Part shown: in pieces, positions 6,743 to 10,199 of the stretch
Position numbering within the stretch: the first letter of the stretch is position 1
How the letters are laid out: the number at the start of each line of letters is the position of its first letter
From: CAZCPB01 sp964540295
GTDB lineage: Bacteria > Planctomycetota > Phycisphaerae > Phycisphaerales > UBA1924
DNA: 10,199 bases
Reading direction: 5' to 3'
Assembly (NCBI GenBank): GCA_964540295.1
Contig: CAZIMT010000120.1
Span: forward strand, 1-10,199
Position numbers and translations under genes: made by a program
Notes under the pieces: generated by a model
What the model was told of the DNA's origin: nothing
The model's input: only the letters and a program-made list of their open reading frames with translations
Database searches by the model: none

Positions 6743-7563
6743 GCGAACTCCTCCTCGACGTCCAAGGTCTCCACAAAAGCTTCGGCGGCCTCAAGGCCGT
6801 GCAGGACTTCAACCTCTCGTTGGTGCCCGGCGATCTTCAAGGACTGATCGGCCCCAACGGCGCGGGAAAGACCACCGTCTTCAACCTCCTCACCGGCGTC
6901 TATAAACCCGACCGCGGGCGAACCACCCTCGCTGGCCAGATCGTCAGCGGGATGAAACCTAGCCAGATCGCGGCCGCGGGCATCGCGCGCACCTTCCAGA
7001 ACATCCGACTCTTCGGCGAACTCAGCGTCCTCGACAACGTCATGGTCGCCTGCCACCTACGTGCGAGCACCGGCATGGCTCAGGCCGTGCTCCGCACCTC
7101 GGCCCACATCGGCGAGGAACGCGCCATCGAAGAGCGTGCCCGCGAACTTCTCTCCATCTTCAACCTCGACCATCGCCGCTACGAGCAATCCAAGAACCTG
7201 CCCTATGGCGACCAGCGCCGCCTCGAGATCGCTCGCGCCATGGCGACCGATCCCAAAGTTCTTCTGCTCGACGAACCAGCCGCGGGCATGAACCCGCAAG
7301 AGAAGAAGAGCCTTCGCGAGCTCATCCGCAGCATCCGCTCGCGCTTCAAGCTCACCATCCTCCTCATCGAGCACGACATGAGCGTCGTCATGGACATCTG
7401 CGAACGCATCACCGTTCTCGATTACGGCCAGATCATCGCCCACGGAGTCCCCGCCGAGATTCAGAAAAACCCCAAGGTCATCGAGGCGTACCTCGGCGGC
7501 GCGGAAGAGATCACCGCCCCGCACGGCGCGCAGCCCTCGAGCACGAGGGCCGCCGATGCTTGA
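6739..7563 (+). CDS. livG: Branched-chain amino acid ABC transporter ATP-binding protein LivG
   Basis: This cytoplasmic ATPase forms a heterodimer with LivF to power transport through LivHM. From the GTG at 6739 it has 274 residues, slightly longer than usual because of a short polar tail. Walker A is GPNGAGKTT (38-46). The Q-loop region ARTFQNIRLF (83-92) is characteristic of LivG. The ABC signature is the LivG variant LPYGDQRRLEIARA (154-167), in which YGDQ replaces the usual SGGQ. Walker B is VLLLDEP (174-180) and the switch histidine is H212 in IEHDM. The ending EIQKNPKVIEAYLG is also family-typical. The GTG overlaps the livM stop as GTGA. The ATG at 6670 further upstream is excluded because its 23 extra residues lie in livM and match no family N-terminus. 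Confidence 0.94.
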   Translation: MSELLLDVQGLHKSFGGLKAVQDFNLSLVPGDLQGLIGPNGAGKTTVFNLLTGVYKPDRGRTTLAGQIVSGMKPSQIAAAGIARTFQNIRLFGELSVLDNVMVACHLRASTGMAQAVLRTSAHIGEERAIEERARELLSIFNLDHRRYEQSKNLPYGDQRRLEIARAMATDPKVLLLDEPAAGMNPQEKKSLRELIRSIRSRFKLTILLIEHDMSVVMDICERITVLDYGQIIAHGVPAEIQKNPKVIEAYLGGAEEITAPHGAQPSSTRAADA

Positions 7564-8263
7564 AGTGAAAAACCTGCACGTTCACTACGGCGCGATCCAC
7601 GCTCTCCACGGCGTCACCCTCTCCGTCAAGCAAGGCCAGATCGTCACACTCATCGGCTCCAACGGCGCCGGCAAGTCCACCACCCTTCGCACGATTTCTG
7701 GCCTTTTGCGCCCTAGCGAGGGCACCGTCGAGTTCGAGGGCAAGCCGCTGACACGCCTCGAACCGCACGAGATCGTCCGCCTAGGCATCGCTCAATCTCC
7801 CGAAGGCCGTGGCATCTTCGCGAACATGACGGTCGATGAAAACCTCGACCTCGGCGCGTTCACGCGGCACGACAAGGCCGGGATCGCCGCCGACCGCGAG
7901 AAATCACTCAATCTCTTCCCGCGCCTGCGCGAACGACTCAAACAAAACGCTGGCACGCTCTCGGGCGGCGAGCAACAGATGCTCGCCATGGCTCGCGCCC
8001 TGCTCGCTCGCCCACGCCTGCTGATGCTCGACGAGCCCTCTCTCGGGCTCGCGCCGCAGGTCGTCCAAACTATCTTCAAAATCATCCGCGACATCAACCA
8101 GACCGGAACCACAATCCTGCTCGTCGAACAGAACGCCCACATGGCCCTCAAGGTCGCTCACCGAGCCTATGTCCTGCAAGTCGGCCAGATCGTCATGCAA
8201 GGCTCGGCCGCGGACCTCGCCGCCAACGATGAAGTCCGCAAGGCCTATCTCGGCGTCGGTTGA
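7556..8263 (+). CDS. livF: Branched-chain amino acid ABC transporter ATP-binding protein LivF
   Basis: This is the second cytoplasmic ATPase of the transporter, partner of LivG. The 235-residue length is exactly that of the family. Walker A is GSNGAGKST (34-42), the Q-loop is at Q80 in AQSPEGRGIFANMTV, and the signature is LSGGEQQMLAMARAL (135-149). Walker B is LLMLDEPSLGLAP (155-167). The switch position reads LLVEQNAH, with Gln in place of the usual His, as in LivF proteins generally. The ending VRKAYLG is standard. The ATG overlaps the end of livG by 8 bp, with GAGGG at 7545-7549 as its ribosome site inside livG. It is the last gene of the transporter unit; copy C of the palindromic element starts 17 bp after its stop. 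Confidence 0.95.
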   Translation: MLEVKNLHVHYGAIHALHGVTLSVKQGQIVTLIGSNGAGKSTTLRTISGLLRPSEGTVEFEGKPLTRLEPHEIVRLGIAQSPEGRGIFANMTVDENLDLGAFTRHDKAGIAADREKSLNLFPRLRERLKQNAGTLSGGEQQMLAMARALLARPRLLMLDEPSLGLAPQVVQTIFKIIRDINQTGTTILLVEQNAHMALKVAHRAYVLQVGQIVMQGSAADLAANDEVRKAYLGVG

Positions 8264-8279
8264 TTCCCTACTCAAGCTC

Positions 8280-8304
8280 GTGGAACAGGTTTTCAACCTG
8301 TTTC
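8280..8304 (+). repeat. Palindromic element copy C, downstream of livF
   Basis: GTGGAACAGGTTTTCAACCT begins this copy. The stem ACAGGTT (8285-8291) pairs perfectly with AACCTGT (8295-8301) around a TTC loop, and the A-T pair at 8284 and 8302 extends it. Its position right after the livF stop and its orientation match copies A and B. It may mark the 3' end of the liv transcript. Confidence 0.7.
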
Positions 8305-8305
8305 T

Positions 8306-8350
8306 ACCCAGCCTTCTTTCTTCTGCCTTTTCCTTGTTCTGCTTACTCAC
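8306..8350 (+). other. Pyrimidine-rich tract ahead of the FKBP gene
   Basis: After palindromic element C, the stretch CTTCTTTCTTCTGCCTTTTC and its continuation is almost only C and T, unlike the surrounding high-GC coding DNA. It looks like a decayed CTTCTGCCTTTTG-type simple repeat. No promoter is recognisable in it. Confidence 0.4.
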
Positions 8351-8356
8351 TCACAC

Positions 8357-8362
8357 AAAGGA
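8357..8362 (+). promoter_or_regulatory. Ribosome binding site of the FKBP gene
   Basis: AAAGGA with 8 nt to the ATG at 8371. It excludes the longer open frame from 8260, which would read through palindromic element C and the pyrimidine tract and would mimic a hydrophobic leader. Confidence 0.7.
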
Positions 8363-8370
8363 CACCATCC

Positions 8371-8784
8371 ATGCCCAAACCCACCACAAAGCCCACCACC
8401 AAACTAACCGCCCCGGCCGAAGCCCCCGACGGCACCCAACTCCTCATCCTCTCCACCGACTCCCGCCCCAACGGCCTCATCATCGACGAACTCAAACTCG
8501 GCAGCGGCGAAGAAGCCAAGGCCAAGTCCACCATCACCATCCACTACCACGGCACGCTCACCACCGGCAAAGTCTTTGACTCCACCCGCGGCGATCAACC
8601 CGCCACCTTCCCGTTGAACCGACTCATCCAGGCCTGGCAAGAAGGCATCCCCGGCATGAAGATCGGCGGAATCCGTCGCCTCACCGTCCCGCCCGAGCTC
8701 GGCTATGGCGAGGCCGGGGCTGGCGACGACATCCCGCCCAACTCGACCCTCGTCTTCTCGATCGAACTGGTCAAGGTGAAGTGA
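8371..8784 (+). CDS. FKBP-type peptidyl-prolyl cis-trans isomerase, single domain
   Basis: The enzyme catalyses cis-trans isomerisation of peptide bonds before proline and assists protein folding. The product is 137 residues. A short Pro/Thr/Lys-rich N-terminus (PKPTTKPTTK) precedes one FKBP domain (about 36-137). Visible family motifs are ITIHYHGTL (55-63), KVFDST (67-72), FPLNRLIQAWQEGIPGMK (80-97), RRLTVPPELGYG (102-113) and the ending IPPNSTLVFSIELVKV. The active-site pocket residues equivalent to the human FKBP12 Tyr, Phe, Asp, Val-Ile, Trp and Tyr are Y59, F69, D70, L85-I86, W89 and Y112, so it should be active and FK506-binding in type. With the start at 8371 there is no signal peptide, so it is expected in the cytoplasm. 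It lies 107 bp after livF on the same strand and is probably independent of the transporter. Confidence 0.93.
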   Translation: MPKPTTKPTTKLTAPAEAPDGTQLLILSTDSRPNGLIIDELKLGSGEEAKAKSTITIHYHGTLTTGKVFDSTRGDQPATFPLNRLIQAWQEGIPGMKIGGIRRLTVPPELGYGEAGAGDDIPPNSTLVFSIELVKVK

Positions 8785-9033
8785 GCGCAAGGTCAATTGG
8801 ACTCAAGGCAATCCGAAGCGCGATGCTGTTCAACGCATCACTCAGCCTCGCAGGCCAGGCATGATTCACGATAGAGACCTAGAAACGTGGAGAAAATCTC
8901 TTTAAAAAAAACCTGAACTGCCCGCGTCGTTCATGCTTAAGACACTCGGCCGTGGTTACCTTTTCTTCGCAGCCAATTTCTTCTCTGCGTGACTTTAATC
9001 TGTGTTTCTGAGTCTCTGTGGTGAGTCTTCGCG
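8785..9033. other. Intergenic region between the FKBP and N-acetyltransferase genes
   Basis: This 249-bp gap is clearly less GC-rich than its surroundings. It contains a hairpin, GATGC (8822-8826) with GCATC (8835-8839), whose loop TGTTCAAC recalls the core of the palindromic elements; it lies 37 bp after the FKBP stop and has no T-run. An A8 run follows at about 8904-8911. The end is pyrimidine-rich, with TCTCTGCGTGA (8982-8992) and TCTCTGTGGTGA (9013-9024) as a loose direct repeat. The purines GGTGAG at 9020-9025 may serve as a weak ribosome site for the next gene. I see no RNA gene and no strong promoter. Confidence 0.5.
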
Positions 9034-9936
9034 ATGCTCGATCTCGCAGCTGTTCCGGCCTCCACGCTCAACCTCGAAGCCTATTTCAACCGCATCGACT
9101 ACACCGGCCCGCGCGCGCCGACGCTCGATGTCCTGCGCAACATCGTCTTCCAGCACACCACCCACATCCCGTTCGAAAACCTCAGCGTCCTGCAAGGCCG
9201 CGGCGTCTCGCTCGACCCGCTCCACGTCCACCGCAAGCTCGTCACCGAACGCCGCGGCGGGTATTGCTTCGAGCAGAACACGCTCCTCCTCCACGTCCTC
9301 ACCACGCTGGGCTTCGCAATCACGCCACTCTCAGCCCGCGTGCGGTTGCAACTCCAGCGCGACATCACCCCGCCCCGCACGCACCTTTTCAACCGCGTCA
9401 CCATCGACGGCACACCCTGGCTGGCCGACGCTGGCGTCGGGGGCTTCTCCCCCACCGCGCCGCTCCGGCTTGACACCAGCGAGCCGCAGACGACGACGCA
9501 CAACACCCACCGCATCGTCCACGAAGACGGACGGTTCTTTCACCAAGCACTGCTCAAAGATGAGAGCTCCAGCGCGAACGATGGCGCGCGCGATGGCGTG
9601 AACAACTCTGCGGGCAACAAAGGAAGTTGGTCTGACGTCTACGAGTTCACCGGCGAGCCCATGCCGCTCATCGACCGCACCATCGCCAACTGGTGGACCA
9701 GCACCAGCCCTGAATCCAAGTTCAACAAGAGCCTCATGGCGGCCCTGGCCCACGCCGACGGCACTCGCGTCGGCGTGATGAACCGCACCTTCACCCGCCG
9801 CCGCGATTCAGACGTCATCGAATCGCGCGACATCGCGTCCCCGGGCGAACTCCTCACCATCCTTCATCACGAGTTCGGCCTGTCGTTCGACGCGGGCACA
9901 CGCTTTGGTCAACCCGGCAGCGATTGGCCGTCGTAA
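9034..9936 (+). CDS. nat: Arylamine N-acetyltransferase family protein
   Basis: Members transfer an acetyl or other acyl group from acyl-CoA to arylamines, hydrazines or related amines through a cysteine thioester in the cytoplasm. The 300 residues include the complete catalytic triad. Cys78 is in RGGYCFEQN, the family's most conserved motif, His117 is in RTHLFNRV, and Asp132 is in WLADAGVGG. The spacings of 39 and 15 residues match known NATs closely. HIPFENLSVL (44-53) is the usual N-terminal helix motif. A Ser/Asn/Gly/Asp-rich segment near 175-200 looks like a lineage-specific loop insertion; bacterial NATs are usually 250-290 residues. The natural substrate cannot be told: some homologues work in detoxification, others acylate secondary metabolites or lipids. 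The start at 9034 fits the family N-terminus, but its ribosome site is weak. No metabolic partner genes are adjacent. Confidence 0.92.
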   Translation: MLDLAAVPASTLNLEAYFNRIDYTGPRAPTLDVLRNIVFQHTTHIPFENLSVLQGRGVSLDPLHVHRKLVTERRGGYCFEQNTLLLHVLTTLGFAITPLSARVRLQLQRDITPPRTHLFNRVTIDGTPWLADAGVGGFSPTAPLRLDTSEPQTTTHNTHRIVHEDGRFFHQALLKDESSSANDGARDGVNNSAGNKGSWSDVYEFTGEPMPLIDRTIANWWTSTSPESKFNKSLMAALAHADGTRVGVMNRTFTRRRDSDVIESRDIASPGELLTILHHEFGLSFDAGTRFGQPGSDWPS

Positions 9937-9989
9937 CGAGCCGTCAGAGCACAATACGTCGCCCCGGCCGTTGTCCCCGAATCGCCCGC

Positions 9990-10023
9990 GCGTGCTCGCG
10001 CACGATCACGCACACATTTTTTT
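9990..10023 (+). terminator. Possible weak terminator after the N-acetyltransferase gene
   Basis: GCGTG (9990-9994) can pair with CACGC (10007-10011); alternatively CGTGC (9991-9995) pairs with GCACG (10000-10004) around TCGC. A run of seven T follows at 10017-10023, but 5 to 12 nt separate it from the stem, which is longer than in an efficient Rho-independent terminator. It starts 53 bp after the stop codon. Confidence 0.35.
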
Positions 10024-10060
10024 CGTTTCAAACGTCGCGCTCGCGTCACAACCGCCACTC

Positions 10061-10077
10061 CGGCGCAATTCGCGCCG
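10061..10077. promoter_or_regulatory. Hairpin or operator-like palindrome just upstream of the candidate promoter
   Basis: CGGCGC (10061-10066) and GCGCCG (10072-10077) form a perfect 6-bp inverted repeat around AATTC. It ends 7 bp before the -35 box at 10085, a position where a regulator could bind. It could equally belong to the transcript end of the preceding gene. Confidence 0.35.
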
Positions 10078-10084
10078 TCCCACG

Positions 10085-10113
10085 TTGACACCACGCTCGC
10101 GCCTCGGTACGTT
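10085..10113 (+). promoter_or_regulatory. Candidate sigma-70-type promoter
   Basis: A perfect -35 hexamer TTGACA (10085-10090) is followed, after 17 nt, by TACGTT (10108-10113), which matches TATAAT at three of six positions. The spacing is ideal and the -10 box is poor. Transcription would start near 10120, running off the right edge of the window. Confidence 0.45.
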
Positions 10114-10199
10114 CTCCCGTCGCGTCCGGGTGGTGGCCCGGCACGGACTCGGTCGGTGATCTCGGTGGTGCATGACGCGATTGTGCGGCGGTGTAGGGC
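10114..10199 (+). other. Right-edge sequence downstream of the candidate promoter; start of a gene not resolved
   Basis: GC-rich, with a short hairpin CCGGG (10126-10130) and CCCGG (10137-10141). Two frames are open to the window edge: from a GTG at 10156 (reading MISVVHDAIVRR) and from an ATG at 10172 (MTRLCGGVG). Neither has a clear ribosome site, and both are too short to judge. The segment could be the leader of a protein gene or the start of a structured RNA. Confidence 0.25.

Noticed and set aside
8260..8370. Longer FKBP start giving a hydrophobic leader (possible signal peptide)
   Set aside because: The extra 37 codons translate palindromic element C and a pyrimidine tract. The ribosome site at 8357-8362 supports the start at 8371.
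8890..8911. Terminator at GAGAaaaTCTC followed by the A8 run
   Set aside because: The stem is only 4 bp. On the plus strand it is followed by three T and then A, and on the minus strand the T-run comes before the hairpin.

Overview
The window is about 10.2 kb of high-GC DNA (above 60% by eye) from a chromosome. The best clue to the organism is the secreted protein at 750-2576. It ends in two EF-hand-like repeats of the DFNGDGFVTGEDFDA type, bracketed by cysteines and closing in Gly-Cys. This 'GC-type' dockerin is typical of Planctomycetota, especially Phycisphaerae. The assignment rests on that motif plus the GC content; no rRNA or other marker gene is present.

Layout from left to right. (1) The 3' two thirds of gpsA (glycerol-3-phosphate dehydrogenase, phospholipid precursor synthesis) runs in from the left edge. 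(2) A large dockerin-bearing putative lipoprotein lies on the minus strand, convergent with gpsA; two short palindromic elements, one per strand, fill the gap. (3) A 371-bp divergent intergenic region follows. (4) A complete branched-chain-amino-acid-type (HAAT family) ABC transporter occupies 2948-8263 in the order binding protein, permease, permease, ATPase, ATPase (livK-H-M-G-F). The last four genes are tightly packed (a 22-bp gap, then 4-bp and 8-bp overlaps). The binding-protein gene is separated from them by 122 bp holding a degenerate 17-bp tandem repeat and a hairpin. (5) A small cytoplasmic FKBP-type peptidyl-prolyl isomerase. (6) An arylamine N-acetyltransferase with an intact Cys-His-Asp triad. 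(7) A 263-bp right-hand end with a weak terminator, a hairpin and a good -35 box, probably leading into a gene beyond the window.

How the genes work together: only the liv genes form an evident system. The exported binding protein captures an amino acid or related small ligand, LivH and LivM form the membrane channel, and LivG and LivF hydrolyse ATP. gpsA, the dockerin protein, the FKBP and the NAT look like independent single genes.

The protein-coding content is conventional and I found no new multi-gene system. The most unusual signals are non-coding. Three copies of a palindromic element (core GTGGARCMGRTKTTCAAYC) each sit within about 50 bp after a stop codon, always in the same orientation relative to the gene they follow, with paired base changes that keep the stem. 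The second is the 17-bp-period tandem repeat between livK and livH.
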